Positions 46,401 through 61,400 of a stretch of DNA of 64,000 bases are shown piece by piece (the stretch's first letter is position 1; every line of letters starts with the position of its first letter). Source of the DNA: Progne subis subis. Lineage: Eukaryota > Chordata > Aves > Passeriformes > Hirundinidae. The stretch spans positions 13,343,360 to 13,407,359 of the forward strand of contig JAKJHU010000030.1 of assembly GCA_022316685.1 (NCBI GenBank). Reading direction: 5' to 3'. A program made the translations under genes and the position numbers. The notes below the pieces were generated by a model, which saw nothing but the letters and a program-made list of their open reading frames with translations, did not search any database and was not told the origin of the DNA.

Positions 46401-49400
46401 CTCCAGCCAGTAGCAAGACTGAGCACGTAGTCCCAATAGGTCTGGGGTGATCAAGCACAGGGCTTGGTCAAGCCAGTACTAATCAGCCATTTGCGCAGAT
46501 GGAAGTGGTCCCCTTGATGCCTTTTTTGTTCTATTTTCCCAAGCGTGTTCTTCCCCAAACTACCTTTCAATGCTTTTGGTTCCCCTCCTAATCATATCCT
46601 ATTAGATCTTGCACAATCCCCAGGTACTCGTTCCTGTATCCCCTGTCTCATTACCCCCTAAGCTGTGACCCACCTGTCTGAACCATACAGACCATGTTAT
46701 GAAATAAGAACAAGTTACCCAAATGTGTCGCTGATCTCAGAAGATGCAAAAAGGAGGAAACCTGTGTACTTATTGTTTAGTTTCTGGGTCTATGCTGGAA
46801 TGACACAAGAGGCAAACACAAAGTTTCTGCACACCTTTTGTTTTCTTTTGTTCCAGTGCAGTGCCATGTGAATATTGCTTAAACTAGATGCAATCAAGTT
46901 TGCTCCAAAACTAATAGTGCAGTGATCCTGTTCAGTACAGCACTCTCCCTGGTAAATGCACTTTCTCTCCGAGAACTAGATAGCTCAACACCTTCTACCT
47001 TATCCTCCATTCCAAAGTGTAGAGATAACCCTGGCCATTAGTCTTTAGCATCAGTTTCTTGATGCTGCAAAATGGGAATATTGCCTACTTCTGAGATATG
47101 TTATGGTATTTAAACATTGTGGAATACTTCTATATAATAGGTTTCATTTTTAGACATTTGTAAATGAAAGTCTGCATCAGAAAACATAGACATTTCCCTA
47201 AAAGCTGTCTATGCATAACACTAAGGCTAATATTTCACCTTTGCAGTGTCTGTAGGGAGTATGTGGATGCACTACCTTGTCATGGATGAAACAGGATACA
47301 CATCTACTGTCATTACCTGCCTCACACCTGAGGACATGTGCTCTGTGTAGCCTGTTACTTCAGGATTTTTTTGGTTTACTTTTCAGTTCTGTGCTTACCA
47401 TCTTGGCAAATATGTTTGTACTCTTTAGCAAAAGTTGCCTTTTGGCACTGAGTGGCATGCAGTGACATTTGCAGTGACATTTGCAGCGACATGCAGTCCT
47501 TTGACTTGATTGTCAGTAGCTCTTGTGTGTGTGGTGTATACCTGTTTGTTCTAGCATTTACTAATCAACTGTAAGTAATATGAACATAGAAATGAATCTA
47601 TTTTCTATGCTTCTTCAAAGGGAGTGGCCCCAGATCCCTACGCCTCCCATGAGAAGACTGGGTAATGCTTGGGCCATGCTTCAGCGTTGTTAGAACATTT
47701 TGGACCACCACAAAGTTTTGGCATACATTTATTATTATGTTCCCCTCACCATGCTCTTGTGACAACTCTGAGGTTGCTAAGCCCAGACATCATTTGTTGA
47801 CCTGATTTTGGTTTCAGACTCTGTCACTTTGGCTTTGGACTCAGTTGGCTTTGTTCTGCCCAACCTCAGCCCAAACAGAGAATCCATGATGTCTCCTATC
47901 TCAGCTTTCTCTAGTGAAAGCAGCACCTGAATATCTGAACTTTGCCAATAGTACTCTCATTTAAATGCCTACAGCCAGCGATCTCAGTGGTTTCAGTGGT
48001 GGCTTTTCGCACACATCAGTGTGCTAAAAAATGTCGGCACTGGACCCCATGTAGAACCTGCCCAGCAATTCTGTCCCCATCCATGTTAGGTCATCAGAGC
48101 ATAGGGGTTTTCTGAGTGATTATTTTTTAATTTGTGTCAAATGTCATGGCTTTCCATTATTCTCTGGGACTCTTCATTTTCTCTCTCAGCTTTAGGTGAT
48201 GAAAATATCTGTTATAATAAGGAGATGAAGTAGACTTGTCAGAATATACCATTGCTCTCTTTGAGATGTGAACTTTGGATGCTGCACCCAGGCCATGTTG
48301 GTTTCTGTACTTTTCAGAAGGTAGAATTTGGTGAGAGACATTCACTAGATTTCCAAGCTAGGCTATAAACCTGTGAGCTGCCATGCAGAGCTTTGTATAT
48401 TGGAAATTCCTTGTTAAACACTGGAGGACTTACAGGAGGGCTCTGACACAAGGAAACTCTTGGGTAAACTCCTCTTTACTATCCAGAAAGTTTAGCTCAT
48501 TGTGCTATGGATGATCAGTTCTTATTCCAGGAATTCATCATAAGGATTTCTCTGGAGGAAATAGATTTTGTGTCCTTTGAGTATTACTTGCAACTTGGAT
48601 TTCATTCTGCAACGGCAGTACTTCTATTGACCTGGCTAGGATACTTTGGAAGACTCCTTCCTGGCTCTCGTGACTGAAAAACATGATGGGAAGTATCAGC
48701 CCTGACATGGATGGAATTCTTAAGTGCTTTTCCTTTGCCATCATTTGGTAGCTGCTTTGAAGAAAACTAAGCAAGCTACATTTAGAGATTGCAGCATTTA
48801 CAACTGCCTTCTGGCCAAATTAAAGAGCACACAAGTGTGTTCACATAATCCGAATGAGAGAAAAGTATACTTTTGAGAGACAGCAAGCCTGAAACTGAAG
48901 ACCTGGAAATTACTGTGAAGCCTAGAACTGGGAAAGAGTTCATGTTGGGTTGTACACTGATCCTGACAAAAGAAATCCTAGGGAAGAGAGAGGAAGAGAG
49001 GGAAAGACAGATTGAGAGCAAGGGGTTGATTTTATCATAAAGAAGTCTCTCTTATGTGTTTGTAAGTGCCTTATCTGTTCTGGATAGGTATAAAATTTTA
49101 TTTATTTGCATTAGCTTAGGTTGAGAGTGAGTGTTAATGTGGAGGTTGCTTGATGTCTTCTTCAGTTTGTATATTCTAGATGAAAAACCCTTGCTTTATT
49201 CTGAAAACAGAAAGCTTGGCATTAGAAATGATGACCAGTCTCCATTCTTACCCAGGGATTCCACTTATCTCCTGGCTCAGCTTTTCTGTAGGAGGGAATG
49301 CATTTCTTCCTGCCACTACATTAATATCTGGTTAAGGTTGTGTATTACCTCTCATAAATGTTCCTGGCCAGGTAGAAGCTGGAGACTGGAGAGATTGCCT

Positions 49401-52400
49401 TGCTGTTATCCAAAATCTGACCATCAAGGAGCCATCAATTCAAGGAATTCTCCTTGAATATGTCTGCTTCATTAAAGTGTAGACAGTGTTGACACTGATA
49501 TCTAGAGAATCTGTAGTTTGGAAAGAAAACAACTTTCTAGCTCTCTTTCTACTCTCTGAGTAGAAAAAGAGACTTAGCCTCTCTTGGACCTAAATTGAAG
49601 TTTCATTTTTTTCATAACATGATCCAGCTCCTGATATCAGCACCACTCAGTTTGATAACCTGAGTTAAAAGATGCTTATCCTCATATTCATAAACCTTGA
49701 GTTATGTTTCTCCTCATATCTCTGCACACTAAATATGTATAATGCTCCATAAATCTTAACTATTACCAACTGAAAACTTGTCTGCCCCCTTTTTTTCCTT
49801 TGGTAGCTTTCCCTAAGGCATTGACCTTTTTCTGTGCAATTTATTCTTAGTTGAAGTGGGAGGCTGCTATTCATATTCTTGAATGATGGATTAATAGAAG
49901 CTCAGCTGAATGAATGGTCTTTCATTCTCTTCAGACTGATTTTCATCTCTTCAAGTCATTAGCTCTTGAGTATCCATCCAATCAACAGTGCACTGCATGG
50001 CTGGATTCTGCTGGCAGCAAGAGATGTTCCCATAAGTCAGATTCAGGGTCTGTGTTGACATGTTTCATTATTGAAACACTTTCATTACTACCCTGCTGAG
50101 ACATTCCTTAACAGTTCTTCATCATCTGGCAGCATGAATTCCACAGTCTGAAGTCTGTAGTCTTGCTCAGGACTATGTATATTCGAGGTGAACATCTTGG
50201 TATGTCATGAGTGGCGCTTGTCTTTGATATAACACGGAAGCCACATAGTAACAAGTTGAAACTCTGAGCCACTTTTTAAAAACTTGAATGGCAACTTTGA
50301 AAGCAGAACAAAAAAAAAAAAAAAAAAAAAGCTTTAGGGAGGTGGTAGCAGACAGATATATTATTAAAGACCAATGTGCAAGACCAAGAACTTCTTGTAG
50401 AAATGTGTAATCATAAAAGATTGATACATTCATCAGCAAACTCATAATGGATTTGCATACCCTGATGAGGAATCTTTTTTGCTTTATGCTATGGTCAGCA
50501 ATATGAGAGAGGAAAGGTTAAAGGTTTGGTATCTGTTTTCAGGGGCTGTGAGATGGTATTGTCTTGAATACAACTATAAGATACCAATTTTTTGGGTTTT
50601 AATTGTCTCCTGTACAAATTCCCCTTCAAGGCTGTTCTTTACTGTTACCCCTTTGAGAGGAGGAGTCTTGTTTCATAGTCTGTCTCATTCATCTGTTGTT
50701 AAACAGCACGCATGAGCTTGTACTGAGGAGAGATGATTTCAGGGTAATTTCCACCCTCACTGTGTGATTTGGGGTCTTCATGTCCATTCTAGGTCTGTTG
50801 ATGCAGGACTCTGGTTCTGAACTCTTTCATGGTCAGCACACTTTTCCTGGTGCCCTGTGTGCTGATTGAGCCTTGGTGTTACAGCTGAGATACGTCCCTT
50901 GGTTAAAAGGTGCCAAGTAGTAGCTAAAATGGAACTTACTTGGCTGAGGGGAATGCATTTTCTACCTCAGAGGTGTTCTCACCTGTGTGGTTGGCTGTAC
51001 TGATCATACTGCTCTGCATGTAATGAGGAAGTCCTGTTTGCTTATCTGACTGCCTGAGTTTGGTGTGTGTGTCGTTGGCTCATTATTCTCCAGAGTTGTG
51101 GTATTCTTGTACTCTGCCCTCCTGGAATACTCAAAGGAGTTTCTGTGGAACACCAGCACCAGCTTTGTACCCTGAGTATATTTAGTTTCCATTTATGCAG
51201 GAAAGTTAGCAGAATTAGGGCTGCAGAGTGGCGCCAACAGCTATTTCAGACATAAAGCTTGTGTCAGCAGGGTCTTTGCTTGGGTTTGATTTGTTTATGT
51301 GGTTAAAAATGTGGGCTAAATTTTCTGGTCTATTGCAGTGACCTTTCTAGTATGATGAAGAAAGGGAAAACTGTAAATTGTGAGCACAGGGATGATGGCT
51401 CCTGTGGCCTGTGAAATACCACTCATATCTCATTTCTTCTCTCCATACCCCCAAGACCTTTCAAACTCAACATCCAAATTTAGCTCAGTGCATAGGCAGG
51501 GTGGTGGTGTCAAACAGTGCCAGATCAGCAAGGGGAAGCCCAGAGTCCTGCCCCAGGCAGGAATAACCCCAGCACCAGCACACGCTGGTGGCCAGCTGGT
51601 GTGTGTGGAGCTTGGCAGAAAAAGCCCTGGGAGCCAGGTGACCAAGAGCCAGCATAGACACATGTCACAAAGAAGGCAAACAGCCTCCTGGGCTACACTG
51701 GGAAGGAAGTTGTTAGCAGATTGTTGGAGGTGATTTTTCCTCTCAGCCCAGCCTTAGTGAAGGGTGCTGGGCTGGCTCCCCAGTAGAAGAAAGGTATGGA
51801 TCTACTGAAAAGAGTCCATTGAAAGGCCATGGAGATGATTGAAGGTTTGGAGCATCTTTCATAAGTGGAGAGGTTGACAGTTGGAGTGTTCAGCTTGGAG
51901 GACAGCAGAGATAACTTTCCACTGTGTAAAAATACGCTCTGGAATGAGTAAAGAAGGCAGAGATTCTTCTCAGTGGTGTCCAGTCAAAGGACAAGAGGCA
52001 GTGGACACAAACTAAAGTAACTGTAAATTATATTTAATCAAAGAAAACACTTATTTTGCTATGAGGATAGTAAGACGCTGGAGTGGGTTAGTCAAGTTGT
52101 TGAGCCTTTATCTTGGAGACCCTTTAACCTGACTGGACATGGCCCAGAGCAATCTGCTGTTGTTGCCCCTGCTTTGATTAGGGCAGTTTGACTAAACTCA
52201 AGATGTCCCTTCCCATCTCCAGTAACCTGTGATTCTGCGAGTTGAGATTTCTCAGAGTTAGGTATTCACTCCTACATTTCTGCTAGTTAGAGAATGGAAG
52301 AATTGCTACATTTAAGAGGGCATAAATTTGATCCTGGGTTTTTGTAGATTGACATGTGACATCCTAAATTAGCGATGCTTCTAAAGATCACTACCTATTT

Positions 52401-55400
52401 GTATTTATACAAGTATATACACTGGTTACATCATAAAATATTATTTCAAGAACTCCATGAAGTTAATATAGGGCCTCAAATTTGGAAGCCTTTTGCACTG
52501 TAATTGTATTGCACCATCCTTTTTGTTTCTAGACACACTGTCCATAATATCATATGTACTTGGATCTATAATGCTGAGCTGTAATTTAACTGTGCTGTAG
52601 CAGTTTGTTTCAACTAGTTTTTAATTATTTCTGTGTTAACTACTTCCCTAAGTACAGACTATTCTCTCAGCAGGCTCTTTTCTATTACCTTACCTGTTGT
52701 GTTATAAGCTCAGGCACAGACCAGTTCTCTATCATGGCTTAGAGGGATTTAGACATACACCTTAATTAATGTTGAGGATTTCTGAGTACCACTTTTGCCT
52801 GAAGTGCCCTGATTAACTGTCTTCTAGACAGCCAAAGAAACTGTCAGGTATATCATACCTTACTAAAGAAATAGGAGAAATCAGCCTTTTAAATGCTGGC
52901 ATGTTTGTTACATGGGAATGGTAGATAAGTATGACCATATTAAAAAAAAAAATAAAAAAAATAGATTTTTCTGTCTTGAGAAGTAATGTAGACCTTGAGA
53001 CAGCTGTTTCATTAAAAAAATCCATGCACTCAGATGCAGAACTGAAAGAGAAGTAGAGAGTTATCACTATAATCTGCAGAAGAGTTTCTTAGGTTTCACA
53101 TACTTTGCAGGAGGATTGCAGATCATCTTCAGTGTAAATTGTGGCTAAATGGATGCAGAATATTCCCAGGCTGGGCTTCAGGTTCAGGAAAGATTTCAGC
53201 AGCATGCTTTGTTCTGTGTTAACATGTTGCCTGTTGGAAGAGAAATTATAACAAATGTTTTAAACTCTCTATTTAAATTCAGGGGGATTAAAAAATATAT
53301 TTTTCTATCTAGGTACACAGACCAGGAGTGTTTAGTGTTGTTGTTTGCTAAGCTGCTGAAGGACATTGTGTTCTTCAGTGCTATCAATCAACAATGGTCT
53401 ATAAGGAGACATTAGCACTTTCTTTCAGAGTTACTTTTTTTTGTCTCTCAAATTAAAAAGTTCAGATTTAGAAAGAAAGTTCTGGAAGTTTTTCTAATCT
53501 TAGTGCAGAAGTACAACTGTTATTGAGTGTGTATGGAAAAGTGCATGGAAAATGGCTCTATGCTTCCTTCTCTCACACTTGAGATTTATCACCAGCATAT
53601 ACAGGCAATTAATGCTGTTATCAACTAGGGCTTTGATTAGTTTTGGGGCCTTAAATTCAGAAGGTCTGCTATAAATAGTATTTAGTAACTGCTGCATACT
53701 TTTTGGAAGCAGGAAATTTTTGAACTACAGTATTCGCAGTCAAATGTGGCATGATTAAACACAACACGTTCAGTAAATCTTAATATTCCAACTCCACCAA
53801 ATAACAGAATTGTAGGCTTGCCAGTTGGGCTATATTACTTTCCTGAGGAGGAATAAGGCACATGGAAAAGGGCTGGCTGCTTTTTCTTTTTTTCCTTGGG
53901 ACCAGGGACAAACTTCTAACCTTGTTGGGCTGCTCTTTAAACCTAATGTTCCAACATTTGAGTCCTTCAAATTCAAGCTGTGGTTGGATCTAGTTTAAAG
54001 AACAGCAGTTATGTTATATCCATTTGTCTGGTCCATAGGCCTGACATATGGGATGTGTTAAACTGAGGTCCAAGTGCAAGGATGATATCACCAGCACAGA
54101 ACAATAATATCAGTGTCAGAAGTGTGGACTAGTGAGTTGCTGAATTTTGGAGCTGGACATTGCCTCATGCCTCTTAATTTTTTTAACCCTTTTTAAAAAA
54201 GAGATGTGATATTTTGCTGACGTGGATTTACATTGCCCTTGTCCTCAGTGGTGCCTCTGCTCAGCGTGATGCTGCCAGTTGCTGTGGAGGACTGGCTGTT
54301 CTCTGTCATTTGTTCTTTATTCACAAGGTATTTTTCACTCACTCATCATTTTCATTTCATTCATCAAGCTTCTTGCCTTTTGTGCTTTATCCCATGAACG
54401 ACACTTCTGTTCAAACTGTATTATTATTATTGACCTGTACTTGAACTTTCTTCCTCTCCTTCCACATATATTATTTGACTTTCCACTATGACAGGGAGTA
54501 AGAAAGGAAATGACATATTGCACACTCAGAAAGAATTATAGTCTTAACTTCTAGCAGAAGAAGTGTGTGTTTTGGCTCTTGAAAATGAGAATAGAGTATC
54601 ATACGAAGGGGAGGCAAAATATCAAATGTGTTTCTGTAAAACATATCATAACTGCATGCAAATTGAACTGGCTTGTCTAAAGCGTTGAGTCCTCCCATGT
54701 AACAGTGCCTGTATTTGCTGCTTCTCCCTTTGCCTTTCAAGGAACTTTCAAAGGGCAGTAGTATTAACTCCAAGAGTCAAAGAACCCTCTTCTAGATTAA
54801 AAATCAGTTTTGTATTTCTGCATGAGTAAGGCTTGTGGGCTTTTTTGGTTGAACTTCTGTTTTTACCATTGCTCACTTGCTCACAACATGTGTGTGGAAG
54901 AATAGCCGCAGGTAGGGAATGCAGCCACGGCGAGGTGGTCAGTGTTTCCAGGAGCTTGTCAAGCCTGCTGCCCTCTGTACAGCCCCCACACCATCAGAGC
55001 TTCTCTTGGGTCTGTCTACACTCCATTCCCTCCAGTGGGATGACTCAAGGGTCCTGTTTTGCAGGCTCCAATAACGCTACCTCTATCCCAAAAAATTCTA
55101 TCTGGATCTTTCTTTCAGCATTGCCATCATTGGCTTCACTCTCAGCCAGTTTTGACATGGTCTTGAGAGTGGTGTAACACTTGGAAGCGCCAGCAAATCA
55201 CCTTCAGTGTCTGGGGGCTTGAGGAATCAAAACCAGAGAACTTTGTTTGGCAGATGCAAAACTCTTTCAATGCTGTCTCTGAAAAATTTCCCTGAAACAA
55301 AGTAACCAAAGTTCTTCATGGTCATTTGATTTTTGGTGGTACTGAAGCAGGTTTTCTGCAAACACCTCACCCTGAAACATCGTTGGTAGCCTTTTGCTGT

Positions 55401-58400
55401 ATGTTGGTGCCTTTGAAGGTGAAATTTTTCTGTGCCCTCTTCTGTGAAAAGCAGAAATGAACCGAGTTCCTTCCTCCTCAGCTTTCTGGCAGAGTGACAA
55501 GTTCCTTCTGCCAAGTAGTGCTAGGAAGATTGTAAATTTGTTACAGAAAGTGCATTGATATTTTACTTTCTCCCCATAAAAATTCTCCACCAATTGTAAG
55601 TGAAGCAACTGAAGACAGTTGTTAGTGTAAAATATATAGGTTGCTATTCTGACCTCACAATTTGTGCAATTCTGTTATTTTTGCTTACCTAAAGATTGCA
55701 GGCTTTGTTATTGTTTCTTGTGTAATGCAGGCACTTGAATCAGAATTATGGTTTCTATATAACATTAGGAAACACGATACAAAATTTGGTGACTGGTCTC
55801 TTCTCTACTATCCTACTTTAGAAATTGGTGAGTATAATTCAGAGGGAAGTAGGACCCTCTCTCTCACTAATCTTTTCTTGATGATCAAGTAAAAGGGAAA
55901 TAAGCACTCTATTGAACCTGAATACACTACTACTACTTGTAGGAGACTAAACCACTGAGTGTTGAAAGCTTTTTTATATGGAATGATATGCTATTATCAT
56001 TCTATTATCATGCTATTATGCTTTTTTTATATGGAATGATGTGCTGTCATCCTCCTTTAAGAAAGGTTGTTGGGAAAATTGCTTATTGAAGTAGTGTAGA
56101 TACTTGAAATTGTCAAAATTACCCCCAAACCCTTCAGGAATTTATGGCCATGTATGATTGTATGGAAAGATTATTGAAAAAGACATTTGGAAGAACTAGC
56201 AATGGAACCTGGCTAAGTACAGTGGGGTGCAGAACTTATTTGCTACACACTGTGTCTTTTAGACTAATTTTATTATCTAGGATGTCATGGTGTTTGTGTT
56301 CCTATCAGGTTTTAAAGATTCTATCACCGCGTTATTCTGTTTAATATCTCACTGTTGTTTATTCCCTTTTAGGGAACTTTCTACAATTCTATTAAGTACA
56401 ACAAGGAGAAAACATAAGCAAAATAGTGGGTGTACAGAAGTAACAAAACCTAAATGTTTTATACAGAAAAGATGCAACAAGTATCTCCTACCTACGAAGA
56501 ATGAAACAAATTTTCACACTGTGACCTTGCAGTACAATCTTGGATCAAACCACACGTTTCTTTAACAAAAAATAATTGAATTATACTCTTTGCATTGATC
56601 TGATGATGTGGAAATAAAACATTGAATGGAATGTTGTTATTGTTTTCTTTATTCTTTGGATTTTGCTTCACTGAATGGATTTACTAAAACTGATAAAAGC
56701 TTTCACTACAAAGCCATCACTACAGGATTAAAGAAGCCTTATAAGCAAAACTTGTTGATATGAAATATTACCAAGGATAATAACTGGGTTTCATACTCAG
56801 CACAAGATTTTAGAAGTAGAGAAGGAAAATACAACCACACAAATCCTGTTATCCTCATTGGGCTATATGATTAAACTGCTGGGATAACACTGAAAAGGTA
56901 CATCTGTGTTATTGCACAGCTGCTTGGATCTAAATCAGGGGTCCTGTGCTTTCATTCTTACTGGTGTTGAGTAGCATTTTACTTTGCCAGTGATTCTTTT
57001 GAATCTTGCAATGCTAGTCATGGCCAGTGTGAGAATGGCACAATTGAACTGAGTGTTATAATGGAAGACAGATACTGCAAGCAGTGCAGGCTGATGAACA
57101 GGAAGTTTATTTGGCAAAAATATTTAAAACATTAATTTTGCCATGATTAGTAGATTCCTATGAAATAAAAAAAACCAGATTCCAGTCCCACTGAAGTCAA
57201 GGGAAGTTTTTCTGTTGACTTCAGTGACATAAAGATTTGGACCTCTTTTGGATTTATGTTCCAATTTCAGATCATTTTTCTGATGCTTACTAAATGTTCC
57301 CCAGTGTCAATACATTAAAATGTGTTGCCAATTCAAATAGTGTTGTCTTGTACTGTAAAAGCTAAAATAAAGTATTTGCTTTGGCATCTTTGTAAGTGGA
57401 ATTTTTGTCATGTGTTTAGAACTTATTTTGCACTGCTAGCAGCACGTAGGAAATGTTCTCTGTTCTTCTAAAAACATTTGTAGTACACGTTTAAGACATT
57501 AACTGTAACTTTATGGATTTGGTTTAATGCCCAGTGGATTTACACTACAGTATGAATCTAACCCTTAATTATTACCAGTTGAACTCCTTCTGCACATCAG
57601 ATTGGTTTTGTCTGTGAGATTATCTTTTTGCATTTAATGAAAAAGATTGTCATTGATAAAATGTTGTCAAAATTTAAAGTTGCTAACCATGTGTTTTATT
57701 TTCTCTGTGTATCAGGAGAATTTCTTGGGAGCTAATGCAAACACCTTTTAGATAATTTCTAACTGACTTCTTTTATTTGTTGAACATCTCTGCTCAAATC
57801 AGTTTATCTCTGGCATTGTATTTGGTGATTCCTGTTAGCACCATGTTGAACTTTTAGTATTCTTTGTGAACTAATATAGTGGATCCTGACAAAAATGATG
57901 ACAAAAGCTGGACTGCAGCTTAATTCACTAATCTGTGTTTGTTTTTTACTCTATTGAGGGGCATGATTCTCATTCCTAAATGGTTTGTAATGCATCATAT
58001 CTATTCTACTAAACCTGCTTTGCTTTGTCTTTCCTACTTCCCTTCTTATTCCATAGCCAATCTGTATTGTACTTCAAACACAAGATCTCATTTCTCATAC
58101 CTGTGTAACATAATTTCTTTGTTTCACTCCCTACAATATGAGTCCACTGTTTCAGCAACCTTAATTTTACAGTCACACATCCACTTCTGTGGAATATGGC
58201 AATTCCGTCTGAGGTTCTGAAAACATTTTTCATTCCCTTACTTCTCTTCCTGGCATTTTCTGAAACTGAATGTGGCACTTCCGTTTAGGCTTCTCAGCTG
58301 GTTTATGGTGCAGTTTGTGTCTAATCTCCCCTTCCTCTGATTTTCCCACTGGTTAGTTAAACCTCAGAGACATTAATATGAACTTCTGCTAATTCTCTTA

Positions 58401-61400
58401 AAATCTTTTCTGTTGATTAGTTTGTGGAGTTTTTTAGTGGTGTTTTTTGTGGTTTTTTTTTTTTTTTTTTTTTTTTTTTGTTTTTTTTTTAAATTTTTAT
58501 TTATGCTCTTGTATTTTTCTGTTTTCCGTGTATTCGTAAGACTAAAGCTTCATTCTCGTGCCTGTTCTCATAGAGACTGTGAAATTGAATCTGAAGTCTT
58601 TGAATTTTACCTCTGCTGTATTGAACGCCTCCTACTTAGGTTTGGTACAGTGTATTCCATTGGCCTTCAGTTTTGCTCATCTCCCAGGAGTGAGATTCAC
58701 TTCTGAATTTACAAGTCTACAGTGGTGCCTATGGGGCTTTTGAGATGTATAGAAACACCTGGTTTTCTCTGTTGACTGTGAAAGGGGCCTTGATAACTGT
58801 TTTATATGTCTGCATCTCTAGGTAGCTCTGCATTGTCTGTGGCTAAGGCTACGTGACATGCACTGTGTTTGGGGACTGAAATTGTATATGAGCACTGGCA
58901 ATGAAAACAAACTCTTGGTTTGGTTGTGCTATATGGCAGTTAATTTTTTTCATTCTCAAGTATTTTTAGAAGGAGGAGTTTTATTCATAGGTCTCCCAAA
59001 AGTAATTTTGAAGACTCTAATGAAAGAACTGAAGTAGCTAATGGCCAAACTATTCTATAACTGAAGTTAGAACGGGCCTGTTTAGTAATTTTGCTTTTTC
59101 TCTCACTTACTGTGGAAGAAAGCTTTAATTACCAAGCTTGGTGGGAGGAGGAAGGCATATATTTATTGGATTACAATTTTATTTTTGAATTATTAACACT
59201 GATTTAATTTTAATGCTTTACAGGAAGCCTGTTTACCTGTAAAACTCCAGCAATTGCAGATATTGTGATACTAGTAGATGGTTCTTGGAGTATTGGCAGA
59301 TTCAATTTCAGGCTTGTTCGATTGTTCCTGGAAAACCTGGTTTCTGCTTTCAATGTGGGATCTGAGAAAACTAGAGTAGGTAAGGTGCCCCACTTTTTTT
59401 CCTAATATTTCTGTTGCAATGTAAGGATGCTATGATTTCAGGGTAGTTAACAGTTTAATGCTACTATTTTTGTGCAAGATTCATCCTCATCTAGCACCAG
59501 CACTTCTATCATCAGAGTAATGCTGCTGGTATGTTAATTCCTTACTGTGATCCTCAACTTAGTTAACTCTAATGCAATGTCAGTGGAAAAATAAAAACAG
59601 TGGAAACATTCTTACTGACTTCAGTCAGCATTAACCTCAAACACCTGCAGTTTAATTTTTGCAGGCAGAATGTGCCAGTGGATGGCATTTCTTGTGCTTT
59701 AAACTGGCTGAAATGTTATATTTCTGATCTGCGACTGTTCAAAAGTACATTTAGTAAAATTGTTCTTTATAAGAAATTCTTGCAATGTTAATAACTCTGA
59801 AAAAGTTTTGTATTTCTTTGCTTTCCATTTAATGAGCACTTGAGTAAAAGGCTTTGAAAGTTAATTGAGGAGTTGTCACCCAGAACAACTGCAAACTACT
59901 TTTTGTTGTCAACCAGTGAAGTTTTTCTAGTACGGTAGCAAAGCTTTTGCAGTAAGCTAATTGGTAAAGGTACTGGTAATCAAGTACACAAAGTGAATAT
60001 ACTTGAAAAAGACTTGCTTTACTGTCTGATGGATTACCTTACTTTCTGGTTCTTTAGGTCTTGCACAGTACAGTGGTGATCCCCGAATTGAATGGCACTT
60101 GAATGCCTATGGCACAAAGGATGCTGTCTTGGATGCAGTCCGTAATCTACCATATAAAGGAGGGAATACGTTAACAGGTACTGTGTGTGTTTGGGCTTTC
60201 GCCTTTTTTTACAAAAAAATATTCTTCTGCACAGCCCAAGAAGTGTCAGTGCCTATTATGAAGGATAAAAAGGATAGGGGTTTTGCAGCTTGCCAATGGC
60301 TTTATCCAGTGTCAGTTAAGCCTTTTCTGAAGTGCTTGTCCATTGACTTCACTGGGAATCAGGACAGGGTCTCATAAAACAAAGTTACCTAACTCTTTGT
60401 GCTGGAAGTAAAATCTTTTACTTGCTGGGAAGAAAATGCAAAATCCATTTATAATGTTCAGAACAGAGCTTTAATCTGGAGAAGGAAAGAATGTTGTTCC
60501 AATATTAGACAACTGGTAATACTAACTTTACAAATAACCACCCAGGGCTTTTAGATTTCCATTGACCTTTTAGTAGTTAAAGCACTGAAGCCCCAGAGAC
60601 AGTGATGGATAAAGGGGGGGATGCCTGACAATCTGGGAAAAATAGAGGCTCTGAATACAATTCCAGTGTCATCAAACCAGTAGTTGGGGGTGTTGGAATG
60701 ATAAATCCAAAGACCCAGACATAGCTTTAAGTAAATGGCTGCCTTTTTAGGGTTTTTTTTTTTGGCGGGTAAGGAAGAAGAGAAACAATGAGCAACAGTC
60801 TTTATTTCAGTAGAAAGAGTGACTGCAGTGAGACAAAGGACAGAAGACTCTAGTATCATTCTAGGAATGAGTAGTAAACTATTGATTATTTTAGGTGATG
60901 TTAGAAGAATATGAGTTAGAAATGTTTGCTGTGGGAGACTTAAAAGAGTTTTCAGATAAGATCTCATTGTGACGTGTAAGTTTGTCCTGCAGCTATTGTT
61001 CTTCTTTCCTTTAAATAATTAGTATTTATTAAAATCCTCCCTAAGCATAAATAAAGCTTTCTTTTTTCCAGCTTGCAAATTGGAAAAAATAAAAAAAACA
61101 AACAAAAGTAAGATTATCTGTAGCATGAGGATTTACTAAGCTATCCAGAGTATGTTCTTTCATATAAGCAATGTATGTAGAAGGATAGGGAACTTCCTGT
61201 TCCAACTTGGTAGAACTTGATAGAGTAAGAAAAAAAAGATGATACATTTGCAAGAATATTAATTTAGGTCTTCATAACCCAGTTTAAAATACATTGATTG
61301 ATCAAAAGGCTGTAAAAAATTACTTTCAGCTTCTTTGTAGTTTAGACTGCTTGTTGGAATTTCATTTTTAGGTAAATAAATTCTTTTTTTATGCATATTG

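Larger units (their letters stand above)
38552..59223 (+). other. COL14A1: COL14A1 large intron (about 20.7 kb) between linker and VWA
   Basis: The longest intron seen. Both ends are defined by continuous frame (donor at 38552, acceptor TTTTAATGCTTTACAG ending at 59223). It contains an antisense CR1 (40766-41660), an ERVL-like solo LTR (43224-43929), a sense CR1 (51520-52245), A/T runs (50310-50330, 58453-58490) and short local repeats. I saw no further exon. The remainder is AT-rich sequence in which I recognise nothing. Confidence 0.88.

Noticed and set aside
50310..50330. Poly(A) tract as the tail of a processed pseudogene
   Set aside because: No gene-like sequence or target-site duplication could be seen to its left; such pseudogenes are also rare in birds because CR1 does not use poly(A).
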